Shown here one piece after another: positions 1-12,000 of a stretch of 64,000 nt of DNA. Every line of letters starts with the position of its first letter. The first letter of the stretch is position 1. The DNA lies in assembly GCA_030248215.1 (NCBI GenBank), contig JASANG010000400.1:124001-188000 (forward strand), written 5' to 3'. The position numbers and the translations under genes were made by a program. This DNA comes from Enoplolaimus lenunculus. Its lineage: Eukaryota > Nematoda > Enoplea > Enoplida > Thoracostomopsidae. The notes beneath the pieces were generated by a model. That model saw only the letters and a program-made list of their open reading frames with translations, was not told where the DNA came from and ran no database searches.

Positions 1-601
1 TTGGCAATTGCCAGGTTTACGTCACTTAACGGTGTCACGAAGTATTGGTTCAAACACTTTTCATTGAATATGGCAACTGGCAGGCGGTTCAGTAAAAATA
101 TCACAGCCTCTCGATTACGAAAATAGACACCTTCGCGAGCACAGGTCCAAACATTTTTAATTGTTTCTCCAGGATGCTCCCAAATATAAAATCCGCACAG
201 TATTGTTTCGTATAAAATTTTTGATGGGTTCTTACAGAAAGCGCGCAGAGCGTGGTACAAAAAACATTCCATTCGCTCGTGTATTGTCGAAACTTGCCAC
301 CCATCAATTTGAACCAAATCTCCAACATTAACTTCGCTAGGTTTCTCGAGATATATTTTTTCGTACCTGAATTATAACATATGTTTTACCCAGGAGCGTA
401 TGCAACAGCAGTGGATATACATCTTCGCATAATTGTTATACAAGAAGGTATATATCACTTTTAACAGACGTAGTAATATCCTACTGAATCCTAGATGTAA
501 AAAGAATTCTTTTGGTAAGGCGATATCTATATACTCCAAAATAAAATCGCAACCGCGATCTGAATTGTCATTATCTGCCTGTACGTGCATTCGACTGGGC
601 A
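1..601 (-). CDS. Gene F, partial, unrecognised protein (runs off the left edge)
   Basis: Two exons are supported on the minus strand. Exon 601-466 follows an acceptor reading AACACAG and is open in one frame, with the fragment ADNDNSDRGCDFILEYIDI. Exon 366-1 follows the acceptor TATAATTCAG and is open for 121 codons to the window edge. It includes ECFLYHALRAFCKNPSK and YIWEHPGETIKNVW. The donor at 465 (CT|GTTAAA) and the acceptor at 367 agree in phase (2), giving a 99-bp intron. A different donor, GTGATA, lies nearby but would not keep the frame. The protein looks globular, with regular aromatic and charged residues, and matches no family I know. The start exon and the C-terminus are both missing from what I can see. 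The reading of exon 366-1 is the firmer part. Confidence 0.5.
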
Positions 602-859
602 CTGTGTTTTTCAAAAATAATGTATAGGTACTATAAACTCAGAACGCGTTGCAGTTTAGACTACCTCTTCATTAAGGGTGAGAGGCATAGCGACTTCCGA
701 AAGTGAAACCGGGGACGGGCCAAAACTCAACACTCACTGGTACACTCTGTAACACGTGAAAATAATAAATAAGCACGCAAGTTTACACTGTTTGTCCTTT
801 TTTTCCCTGCTTGATTTTAAAAAGTAATACAGCCATACGCAAATCGCTTTTCATTGCAG

Positions 860-1126
860 ACAAGCCAACAGGCCTCTTTAATAGCGATCAAGAACGCACT
901 TGCTAAACTGACTCAAAAAGAAGAGCATCTAACGTATATAATTTTAAGATTAAATCTTGATGCAAGAATATGGCTTAACCATGGGGGCGAACCACGTACT
1001 GCTCCGTTGCCTTTACTCAGTACTTTGTGGTTTGATGTCTATGAAGATATCCTATATCAGTCAGACAATATATGTGTTTGTTTTGTAGTTGCCGACAAAA
1101 AATTGACAGTACTAAAGCTTTTTTAG
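860..1126 (+). CDS. Orphan 3'-terminal exon, unrecognised
   Basis: An acceptor, CTTTTCATTGCAG, ends at 859 and is followed by 88 open codons and a TAG. The reading has no early ATG, so it would have to be spliced from upstream or be a relic. It contains SLIAIKNALAKLTQKEEHL, which could form a helix, then PLLSTLWFDVYEDILYQ. The opposite strand is closed by stops in this interval, so this is not a shadow. The minus-strand gene F occupies the DNA just upstream, which leaves little room for earlier exons on this strand. It may be a fragment left by rearrangement. No family is recognised. Confidence 0.3.
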   Translation, partial: TSQQASLIAIKNALAKLTQKEEHLTYIILRLNLDARIWLNHGGEPRTAPLPLLSTLWFDVYEDILYQSDNICVCFVVADKKLTVLKLF

Positions 1127-1688
1127 TGTAAAGTCCATATTCATTCGCATTCGTGTTGAAAAACTATACAATGCGCAATGTTTAAATATACCTTCGTAGC
1201 TTTGAAAACAGCACCAAAGCCTTTTGAACTTTTTCTTCGCAGTCCGAGCACACAGTATCCTGCAATACAAAATCACATTGTGCAAATTTCATAATTTTCC
1301 AACTTGAAAAGGGTTGAGTTGTTCCGTAGTAGACTATTTTGCAAAACCTGACGAATCCAGAGGGATATCACTGAGGTGTGCCCTTTTCATTCAGAAAATT
1401 TTTTGTGATAAAATGATAAGCTCCCAACCTGACCATTTACCCCCTCAGAAAATTGGCATATATACATAAAATAAAAATTGCATTTACACTTTGCCAGACC
1501 GCTCACAGTCTAAAGTTTTTGAACCCGCCGCCGCCTACGAGTTATAAAACCATTTGTTATGCGCCTTATATTTTTAAGAAATTTAAATCGCAAAACAAAC
1601 TATCAAAGAAGTTTATATACATAGACATTCTTACATTGTTTTTAGTTTCCATGAAAGGAAACGTATGCTGTATTGCAAAATAAACAAT
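1127..1688. other. Intergenic stretch with no supported feature
   Basis: A+T-rich DNA with short open readings only. I see no splice-bounded exon, no repeat shared with the rest of the window and no RNA gene. Confidence 0.4.
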
Positions 1689-2024
1689 TTAGGCAGCGGT
1701 TTTCTTCATGAATTTGGCGAGATTGTACAGCACACCGAAAAATTCCAACAAATACGAATGCAGCTTAGCAACCCCGTTCCTTTGAAGTTGTGCATGTTTC
1801 TACCGAAATGTAGATTTTGGTACATTGAAAGCAGTTGTTTTGGACGACTTGCCCACTGCGCTAGCAAGCACTATGTTTTTTATTGTCATTGTCAATCCGT
1901 TGTTTTGGGCAAAATCGTAAAATATGCTAGTATGAACAATGAAAGGAGTCGCGTCCTGCCAACATAGTTCAGTATTTACAAACCCACTGTGCTCGTGTAT
2001 ATCAAATGTTCGTTTTGCTTTCAA
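1689..2024 (-). CDS. Weak coding candidate, unrecognised, possibly decayed or split by a small intron
   Basis: The minus strand reads in one frame as two protein-like blocks. The first contains FVNTELCWQDATPFIVHTS and FYDFAQNNGLTMTIKNIVL. The second contains NGVAKLHSYLLEFFGVLYN. A short intron ending at an AG just before the second block would join them in frame; otherwise the locus is a relic. A 100-codon plus-strand reading overlaps it (1665-1967) and cannot be excluded, but it is richer in Cys and looks less regular. There is no known domain. Confidence 0.25.
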
Positions 2025-2584
2025 AAATGTTTTTTATATTGCATAGGAAACACTTTTTACGCCGATATGCTTTCTGTGATGCAGAATACGAAATATTAAA
2101 AACTAAAAACTATAGAAAACAATGCGGTGGGAACACTAACGTATAGAGAGGAAGCAGTGGCTCGAAGCCACTGTAAATGTTTTTTCACTTGTATGGTATT
2201 CTTTGATCCCCCGCCTTAAAATTAAATGACCAATGACGTGGGTGGTTTTTATACTCAGGCAAATGAGCACTCCCCCACGCACCTTTACTGTGCTTTGGAC
2301 AGTTTATACCTTTTGACAGAGAAGTAGGCTTTCCAAAACAAGTTGTTGAAAAATGTATTGGCACTGAAATGGCGTTCAGCTTGGCTTTCCGCGGGCTTTG
2401 CTAGGGATTTTAAATACCGCTAAAAACTAGGCTTATACTTTGAACTCCGTTTGCTGTAGAGGCCTATCGCTCGGTGGTAGATAGAACAGTATGTTAAATT
2501 CTAGATCTCATTTTCTCAAATGCGTATAGCACCAATCACCAGTTAGCGATAGGTTTACAAACTGAAGGTGAATGATGCTTTTTC

Positions 2585-2790
2585 TATAAACAAGAGTGTG
2601 CAAATCTGCGAGTGCCGTATGGTGCAAAACGTACCACCGGGCGTTTCATTTCTGACCGACCTCCCCTATGGTTTGCCCAGGTTGTACCCAACCTTTAAAT
2701 ATAGGGGTAGTCGGTCACAACGCAAAGCCGAGTACATTTTGTACGATGAGGAAACCCAAGAGTTACATACTTTTGTGTCATGCACTCTTG
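2585..2790. mobile_element. Inverted-repeat MITE, degenerate copy of the 9742-10039 family
   Basis: The left arm (TGGTGCAAAACGTACC) and right arm (GAGTACATTTTGTACG, then GCACTCTTG) resemble the arms of the well-bounded copy at 9742-10039, with the same GACCGACC..GGTAGTCGGTC core. The open reading over it is part of the element, not a gene. Confidence 0.5.
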
Positions 2791-3006
2791 ATGTCACACA
2801 CATTTTGATGTTGATGCTTATTTAGGCAAAAAGCAATACAAACTACATTGGCAGTAAAACAAAACAAGCGTTTATCTGATGTATATATGTGAAGTTGGGG
2901 CAGCCTCGTTCACGACAGGCCATCTATAACGAAACCCTACATGTAAAAAATCGGCCCAATACTAAGGAGCGTTCAGGTTAATACTCATGGGTCTATAAAA
3001 GGTTAG

Positions 3007-3310
3007 GCCCATGTAAAGATCATGGGCAAATCATTTTTGTGCGGGACTAAAAAAGATGCTTAAGCTTTAGATTATTTTTTGCTTGGCTTAGGCTTAGGAA
3101 TATGCTATTTCTTTACGCTTTAGGCTTAGGCTTAGAAATATGTTTAAATACTGTTCCGCTCCTGTTTTTTTACATTGGCCAAAAGTAGGTTTAGATTCTA
3201 GATTATTTTTGCTTAGGCTTAGGATTAGGTTTAGGAATTCATTTTTGCAACGCTTAGGGTTTTAGGCAAGGAATACGCTTATATGCCACTGAAAACATTG
3301 GCCAAAAATT
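3007..3310. mobile_element. Two adjacent TTAGGC-interior MITE copies
   Basis: The first copy starts GGCCCATGTAAAG and ends TTTTACATTGGCC near 3180. A second, shorter copy begins there and ends at ACATTGGCC near 3305. The interiors are runs of GGCTTAGG. The family recurs about 20 times in the window (best copies at 6969, 39840 and 62405). Confidence 0.55.
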
Positions 3311-3959
3311 CAAAATGAGAAATGGAAGAAACCAATTCCGCGTTCAAACTGTTCAATCTCTTCATAGCTCGTTTGACAAATCGCTCAGCCAGCTTGCTCT
3401 CAACCAAAAGAATCGTGCAGGTTAAGATTTTACTTTATAGCAAAAAACAAACATTGATGAACAGGCAATAGCAGTGCTATACTACGTGTACGTTCGTTAT
3501 AGCTTCACGCCGTGACTTTTTAAAAAAATTTGCTTGACAATTTTTGCCAGCCGTGTCCCCATTCGTATTTTTTTGAATTTTAGAAACTCAGCCACACTAG
3601 AAACCGTTTCATCGAATTTGAATGTTTGATAGAACCTTTCCCTGTTTTTTCGAAATGTTTGCTTTAAAAGCCAGAAAATGCTTATTTTTTATCGAAAAAA
3701 GCTTCGGCATCGCACGCACAAGAACTGGACTACAAAGTGTAGAAAAACTTCCTTCTCTTTGCAACAACGCAACACAGCAGCTAAACAAAAAACTAAATAT
3801 TGCAACAGCATAACAATATTTATCAAAATACACATACGAACACGTATCTTTATTCAGTCCCGTTAGCCACTTCACTCTGTCTGGGGGCGCAAAACACTTT
3901 TAGAAACAGGAACGGCATGTGGTTAAGCTTTTAGGTATCACAACAATTTGCCATGCAAT

Positions 3960-4145
3960 AACTGGTCGACCGACAGCTCATGACTCATCTCGTCGGCCCG
4001 ATAACTCGTTACCCATCCGTAGGTACGACAACTCGTCAACCCAGAGTGTCGACTTAAGTCGGGGCGACATGTTGTTTTGGACGATGCGATATTAAGTGAG
4101 ATACGAGTTGTCAGTCGACAAGTTGTCAGACGTCGAGTTGTCTTA
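3960..4145. repeat. Foldback repeat rich in CGACAACTCGTC
   Basis: Many alternating GTCGAC, ACTCGT and ACGAGTTGTC words give a self-complementary segment. Similar segments lie at 13875-14090 and 23400-23625, and fragments at 16970 and 34530. There is no coding potential of its own. Confidence 0.5.
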
Positions 4146-4545
4146 GAACCTTAACATTATCTTACTGGATAGAGTGCCTTCTGTGCCTTCTGGCAGCGAG
4201 CAAGCACTGTTTCAAACAGTTTCAAATATAAAACAATGCTAAGGACAATTTTTAATGGCATGGCACAAGCATTCTGTAAATTGCATGGTTTCGCGTTTAA
4301 TGCATATAGTCTTGTATCAAATACTGTTAAATACTCTTGCTGCGCAGCCAAACTATTAACACCTTCAGAACGAAATTATTTTAAACATTACACCTTGAGG
4401 CTGACACATTTAAAATACTTGTATTAGTGTCCAACAATACAAGCAACAGTCATTTATATTGCAAAAAAGAACGAACAAACCACAAATCAGCAACTAGTCT
4501 TTGTTTATAAACCTTTGAAACTTTGAAACATTGCCATTCATAAAA

Positions 4546-5225
4546 CTATTTCCACGTTTGAAACATTGCAAGCTTCCATTTACGAATAACTTTACACAAA
4601 TGCGCACGCATATTTGGAACAACGTAATTGATTGCAGACGCATCATAGCCGAGTGCTAACGAAATAGCGTTTGCGGCAGCAAAAAGCCCACAGTCAGTGA
4701 AATTCTCTTGTTTCTGGACGCAAAGCTTTTCGATGTTCAACGACTCCCATTTATTCTGTTTTGCTCCGTACAATTCTACTAATTGGCTAATTAACTTTGG
4801 AGTAAAATGGTCATTATACAAGCTGTCAGCTATATAAATACAGTCCCCAATGCTGGCGGATACCACCCAGTGATAGTGACCAGTATGCAAAAGTTGAATA
4901 TGGTCTCCATTTACAGGTTTAAAGCAACGTTGGCTGTACAACGTTGACTGAAACTCTAACCCAAGATGACTACAAATTATTCTTTGAATACAGTCAATGG
5001 GGTGGTCGTCTAATGCGGCGCCGGCCATAATTTCTTGTTCCATCTTTCTAAACTCATTTCGAGTCGGTGCTCCAATGGACTTTCTGTGAGCTTCATCCAG
5101 TTTAAAAATATCAACACCAGTTGAGCAACCGACCTAAATTCATGTATGAAAATGTGAATGATCAGATACGAAAATAGTTCATTCAAGAGTTGCACACTGG
5201 TGCACAATGGGCACTTAAGAATCAT
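4546..5225 (-). CDS. Ulp1/SENP-like (C48) cysteine protease
   Basis: The main exon, 5133-4546, follows an acceptor ending TTTAG and runs 195 codons to the stop. The triad of the C48 family is visible: His in GHYHWVVSA, Asp in IYIADSLYND, and Cys in ENFTDCGLFAAANA, with the usual Gln-containing stretch (VQKQE) before it. The C-terminal MRAHL is also typical. Members cleave SUMO or related ubiquitin-like proteins. This short form, opening with LDDHPIDCIQRII, resembles Ulp1 domains often found beside or inside large DNA transposons, so a transposon origin is possible. A likely first exon is 5225-5196 (ATG, then KCPLC), joined in phase 0 by a 62-bp intron, for 205 residues. That donor (AGT|GTGCAA) is weak. 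The gene sits about 250 bp beyond the stop of gene A on the same strand. All catalytic residues are present, so it looks functional. Confidence 0.75.
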
Positions 5226-5471
5226 GTTTTCTAATAACAAAAACACGAATACAGAGAATCAACTTTTGAGAAACTGTCGGCGACTAGGGCTAATTGGGTG
5301 TTTAATAAATAAATTATTAATGCTGTCCGGTTGCACAGTATATTCTTGCAAAACAAACACCGAAAAGCGGTTTTCAAGTTTTTAACGCAACACCGGCAAG
5401 TTTCCGTTATAAGCTACATATTTTTATTATATATGCACTTTATACAATATACAAAATTTCATAAACAAAAT

Positions 5472-6067
5472 TCAATGCTTTAGCCACGGAAAATTTTTAA
5501 CAATATCTGCACGCCGTTCTCCATATGCATACAACAATTCTTCGCCGGGATCAATGTCTCGTAATGCACGAAACATAATATGTGGAATATTTTCATGAAT
5601 AATTAGCACTGGCTCAATATTTCTACTTGACTTCGAGTGGTTAACTAATCGGCCTAATCGCCCACTTTCGCAGGTAGCGTCTACACACCAAATGGTCTGT
5701 GTTAACGGATTTCTGAAGTCGAATATGAAATTGCCCTTCCCTTTAATTGCATATTCTGCTTCTCTTTGCCTGCCAAGTTTTTTAGGTATCAATTCTCCGA
5801 CATATTCCAGCAAAATAGACCCTGCTGAAATACGGTTTCGTGTTTTAACGCCCCTGCCAATTTGTTCGTTGGTGTGGTTAAAGATGTACAGATATTCAGG
5901 ATCTTGAATTAACAGTTCGTAGTTAAATTTAAATCCCTTGTCCATTGTTGACGAGTTTAAGATTGATATCCGCCTGCTGCTTCTTCTAGTATTGCTTACC
6001 CCAATATGTGAACTTTGAATTTTCGCAAGCGATCCAGCTTTATTTTTGTTAGCTTCTGCCGCATGTG
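5472..6067 (-). CDS. SET-domain exon of gene A (KMT5A/SETD8 type)
   Basis: The last exon of gene A carries the whole SET domain in about 125 codons. SET landmarks are IGRGVKTR (cofactor loop), LLEYVGELI, CVDATCESGRLGRLVNHSK and EELLYAYGERR, and it ends in FPWLKH. The CVDAT..xRLGRL.NHSK block and the WLKH end are the signature of KMT5A rather than of other SET families. The NHS motif and both tyrosines of the Y-x-Y-G motif are kept. The residue between them is Ala where KMT5A has Asp, and the Cys that follows NHSK in the human enzyme is Ser. An acceptor at 6068 (GTTTTAG) fits the phase-1 chain from upstream. An in-frame ATG at 6101 would allow a separate short SET-only product of 209 residues. 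Confidence 0.9.
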
Positions 6068-9000
6068 CTAAAACATTTGCAGCCCTCTTTGAAACAGTCA
6101 TTCTTAATCAAATAAAACCATTTTTTAAAGTAGTCTTTTAAAAGTGCAGCGAAAATGTCAGCTTTTATTGTAGCTTTGATTTCAGATTAAGAAAGGTAAA
6201 CAAAGGTAAACAAACTAAAAACTCATAATTTAAAACTAAGATCAAATTTCTTGAAAATTTTAAAGCCTGTAATACCGGTACTAACCAGTTATGTTTTCAT
6301 CGCTGGATTTGTCATCTGGAATTGGTTTTGGTTGTATTTGTTTCGAAACTTGTATTTCCTTTTCATCGCAGTTCATATCGTAATCTAAAGTTGAAAAGGT
6401 GGTTTAATTTCTTCCTTTTCATTATTTATTGCAATCATTTTTGATGCGTTGACTATTAAATTCTAAAAAACTCCCTGACGAAATAGGCATGACGTTTCAA
6501 TTTGTTTCATTGCTTTTGTGTGATCTCCTTGACTAAAAATCCCCTGAATTCACGTTTTTCAAACAGGTTTTCTTGTTTTTCTGTTTGTCCAGATGCGGTG
6601 CGGTGGAGCGTGCAGTCAACATACTGTGCTATGGCGGGAAAAACATATTAAATTTAGTATTCTATTATGCTTAGTTTATTGAATACTTTGCAGTCTCGGC
6701 TCTTATGATTACGTCGCATACTATGAATGTATTTTTAACTACGTTAAACTCTTTACAGAAAACTTATTTTTTTGGACAAGTTTGACTGTCCCGAAAGCAG
6801 TACGTATATATTTACCACTAGGACAACATATCGTTTCTCGAAGCAGCCATTGCACCATTGCTTTAATTTTTCTGTCATAAGATTGAAAAAACGCTTCTGA
6901 AAATGTTACCAAAAATAAATGGTAAACAATGCATTACACTTTTTAGTGCTAAAATGTAGAAAAAAGGGTCCATGTATAGAACAGGGCCGGATTGCGTTGC
7001 GGAGGGGCTTTTTAATAGAGTCAGTTTAAGCGTTAGACTAAATTTTTTGCATAGGCCTAGGCTTAGGAATAGGCTCATCGTTAGGCTTAGGCTAAGGCTA
7101 GGCTTTTCTCAGGAATATGCTTATACTACTCTGTTCTGGCCCTGTTCTATATACATGACCGAAAAATGCGGGTGTCGGTTGTATCTGATTTGTTTTATAC
7201 AGATTAAGTTCCACTGATTATTTTTTGTTTATAACTTTAAATAGACAATAAATGTATGAATTTTTTGTCGACGTATATCCAGCAAGTTTAGGCATTAGAA
7301 ACCAACCAGGACGATAACTGTCAATTTCTTTGCTTATATTCAACAAACTTTAAAATTTTTAGAGAGTACAGGTATTGTAGCTTTCAAAAATCCTAGAAGA
7401 AATAACTCACCCTCCTCGTCTTTGGAGAAACTGCTGTCGTTAGACGTTCCTTTGGTTTTGTTTTTTATAAACTCGGCAGCTTTCGCGCTTAATAGTTCGG
7501 TTGAACCAGGGAGAGCTAAATTTTCTAAAAAATAAGTAATGTGTATCAAAATAGTACATATATAAAATGTAATCAGTTATCTGCTGTCCATTTGTACTAC
7601 ATCGTTTTGCAAGTTTTCAAAGAATCTCTGAACAAATTTAAACCAACCGCCGCCAAATGTGAGTAAAGTTTTTAATCCTTGAAGCCACATTTTACTATGC
7701 TAACTGTGCACTAAAAGATGGTATGATATACGTCTTTGAATTACTAAAAGCTCATAGCTTCGGGGCAAATTTTATGCAAACTACCATCACAATTTAGTGC
7801 TTCAACGACTGCTTCTATAAGTACAGCTTCTAATTTATCTTTTAGCTCAGGGTGCAGCAAGCCTGGAAAAATATAGAAAGACGGTAATAATCACGTTATA
7901 TTTGAACATTAGTGCAGCTGTAAAGCAGACGATAGAACATCAGGAAATATCTTTATACAAGCCCGTAGCCAACTCACTTTGGTATAGAAATGGCATGCTT
8001 ACAACAAGTGTTTTCGATGACTGAGAACAGTTAGTTTGGGCCAAAACAAGAAGAAAACAAGCCCTTGACCACCTCAGGTTTCGGGCCAATCTGTACAACA
8101 CTCTCGCGCAAGTAAAGTCTTAGCTTCGTCAGTTTACTGGTGAGTTGTGATATCAACGCAAATATTAAAACGGTTGTATTAACGAACAGGAACAATAACA
8201 CAGAATGCAGAGAATAATAATTAAATTTTAAAATACTTTCTGTGTCTGGCAGTGGATTCAAATTGAAGTTGATCAGCTGCTGAATCCGGTGTTTAATTTT
8301 TTCTGTATACACTTCTAAATCACATTACAAAGAACGTTTTTTCAAACTGATATTTCATTATACAAACATTTGACTGTGTAAATACTAAAAATATAAATTG
8401 ATTTTGTTAATTCGGCAATGGGTAGTAAGGTAAATATTGCTTCCAAAGCAGGGTCACAACAAATGTAATACCTATTGTAGTAAGCGTAATCATGCGTAAG
8501 ACTAATTTTAAACATCTTTTGTATATATATACAATGCATGTTGCAAACTGAAATTACCATCATGAGGGATAAGTTTTTCATAATTCAAATGATTGTCGTT
8601 TTCCGGTTGTTGCGGGGAAGTTTTTGTCCAGTTAGTTAAATTCCAGCGAACATTTCCTGAAAGATAACACATACGTAAAAATATGGCCTAAACTTTGACT
8701 TTTCAGTTTTTGTGTCACTTCTTTTCTATGAAAAACATATATTTCTGTTTATATATAATATAGTCAGCCATGCATTTGTCGAGAATAGGTAAACGCAGAT
8801 ACTTTGGTTATTAGGTTTAGTTCTGAGCTAACCGAAATGCGGCGGTGCATTGGATAATACAGATGCGCTGCTTGTTGGTGGCACGGTTTGAGATGAAGAA
8901 CGATCGGCTGTAGCTGATTCAATTTGGCCATTAGGGCGGCAATTTTGGCTTTTTGACATATGTTGAGAAGTTTGATGGACAGGCCTTGTTAAGTTCTGGT

Positions 9001-12000
9001 GGTTGCCTGAAACATAAGGAGCGTAAAATTTAAAATTAAAATGATTTTCATATATTGCTTCACTGCCTTTGAATATATTAACCGTATAGAAATAAAATTT
9101 CTAAATCGATTTTCAAATTTTCAATCGAATAAAATGTTCTTTTATCAACAAATCTCAGACGGCAAAAAATGGTTCTTTGTACTGAAAAGCAAACCTTCAA
9201 GGACATCAAAAGATTCTTGGTACGCCTGTAATACGGTAATTGATGAACCAAAATCAGCCGATTTAATATCATCCAACGAATATGATTTGGTGGACGGAAC
9301 CGTTTGAATAACATTCAGTGTTTCGCGACCTGCAGCTACACAAAAATGTGTCAATTTTTAATACATAACCATTTTTAAATTCAGCCAAAATGCTAAATTT
9401 TAATTATTTCTCATGAGGAAATTTGGTGTTTAAAAATTTTCAGTGCCCGCACAAAGTAGAAGCGGAGAACTTTGAAAATTTAATCACTTATTTTTAAACC
9501 CTAGTAGTATTTGTTTAATATAAACGGTAATATTTGGCAACGAATTAGACCACATGCTTTTAGGCGGCGTAACTCTATATTTATAATTAATTTTTTAAAT
9601 TGTTGCAAATTGGTCTACGTTAATTAACAAGTTTGGTACGTTTATATTATATTCTTCAATCAACTTTCGAGACCTTTTATGCGTGTGGCTAATTTTTTGT
9701 CAACAAAACACTACACTGGCCTTTACTACAATACGTTCTACCAAGAGTGTGCAACTGGGTACATTCTGTGTATTAAAGAATGTACCGGCACGCGTTGCGT
9801 TTTTGCCAACCCCCCTAATTTTTTTTTGGGTGGGGGGTCAATTTTACGTTCATTTTACACGTCTATCCGCCAGCCAACACCGAAAATGTAATCGGACCAC
9901 ATTTTAGTATATGCAATAGCACATGAATTTCAACATCGATGGAGATTTTGACCCCCCCAAATAGGGGGGTTAAGCCAAAAATGCAACGCGTGCTGGGTAC
10001 ATTTTTTCTACATAGAATGTACCCAGTTGCATACTCTTGTTAAAAGGTATCATGCACTCTTGGTTCTATTAATCAAAGTCTCCAAACGATTTCACGCACA
10101 AACTCAAGCGCCGCTGGACAGAATACTGCACACCAGATTTGGTGGCATTTAAAAATAATATCTGTCAATCATGTCGAGTATGAATTTGTACTTTATTGAG
10201 CAACAATCTGTATTGTACTTTTAATGGAGTATGTGTTAACAGCGAGATTCAGCTATTATACGTGTTGTAAACTATAAATTAAACAAGCGCTTTCTACTGT
10301 TTAACCAACATTATACGTGTTGATTATAGCCGGAACCTATATAGAGGAAAGATTACGGGCAATTTTAGTTGGTTAATGGATTTAGGTTATTTCATTCCAG
10401 GGCCGGACCAGTCACCCCCCAAACCCCTGTTTTGGGAGGACCCACTCTAACCGGTTGAAACAAAAACCGCTTTAGTTTTAAAATGCGTCTGGTTTCTCGG
10501 TTTGGGGGCCCACCCTGGAATTTGGGGAGAGCCCCCACACCTGCATGCTCCGGCATTGTTGCGTTCCATGTATTTTTTACGGAAACTGCCGTTCCGTAAT
10601 ACCCGCCCCTGGCGATGTTTATAGCTTCACCGGCATTTTCTATTATAGAAATACGCAGATAATTTTTACGTTCGTTTCAGTAATAATTGTTAAAACATAC
10701 TGTTCAAGCAGTCTACATTTGGGATATAACCATCACAGCTTACGGAATCACGACCGTGAAAATTGTAGACGTTGTCGACATTACCGATTCCTATATTTAA
10801 CAAAACACAATATGGAAAAAACGCTATCTTCTTTGAACAGTAGTTAATATACGTACTTGGCTGCACGTACTCTGCATACAGAGATTAAGAGGCTTAGATT
10901 TTAAATATGGAGACAATGTGCAAGAGCACCAATTATTTTTTGAACTGTACGTAACAGGAAACGGATTTTAAATGACACCAGCTCATCTTTCGGCAAATTT
11001 CAACTATATAAACCCAGTGGGTACAGATGCAGATGAGAAACTTTTTACGGAGGGCGGCGCTAAATATTCTGGTGGCACAAAACTAAGATTTGTGAGGTCA
11101 TGGCATAACCTTTTTGTCTGTTCCGTGGGGCGCACCCCCGGAAACGTTCTCCAGAGGATAGGCCTACCTACCCAACAAAAAAAATAACGCGGGTGAGCTA
11201 ATGCTTTTCTGCATACATATTGTAGCACGAACTAGGCTGATGAAAACCAGCACAACATATTATTCAGATACTGAAATATTTGGTAAACAAGCGTTATATC
11301 AAATTTTACGTAACCGAAATTAAATAGACCACAGGCCGGCCTCTCAAAACTTGGATGTTTAGTTAAAGGTGGTGATCTCTGTTATATTTACCATAGAAAC
11401 ATTTTCAGAGGTTGTCCACTTTAAGCAGTGGTTTTGTTCTTAAAAAAGAAACTTCGGAATTCAATTTTTGAAAAAAATTGGAGATTTAAAGGGTACTTTC
11501 TGATTTTACACCATTATATTTAGTTTTACCACTCACCCATGTTTGCATTGTTATCTTTTTCGCTTCCGTCGTTTAAGCCACCGTCGTGTTCCGTAGAGTT
11601 GGCCGAGTCTAAAAAACGAAACTGCAATTGAAATTTAGTACGAGATTACCAAACAGTTGTTTACGTAACTGTCGTTTTTGTCAATTTTATACACTTTAAG
11701 CAGTGGTTTTGTTCTTAAAAAAGAAACTTCGGAATTCAATTTTTGAAAAAAATTGGAGATTTAAAGGGTACTTTCTGATTTTATACCACTATATTTAGTT
11801 GTACCACTCACCCATGTTTGCTTTGTTATCTTTTTCGCTTCCCTCGTTTAAGCCACCGTCGTGTTCCGTAGAGTTGGCCGAGTCTAAAAAACGAAACTGC
11901 AATTGAAATTAGTACGAGCTTACCAAACAGTTGTTTACGTAACTGTCGTTTTTTGTCAATTTTATACACTTTAAGCAGTGGTTTTGTTCTTAAAAAAGAA

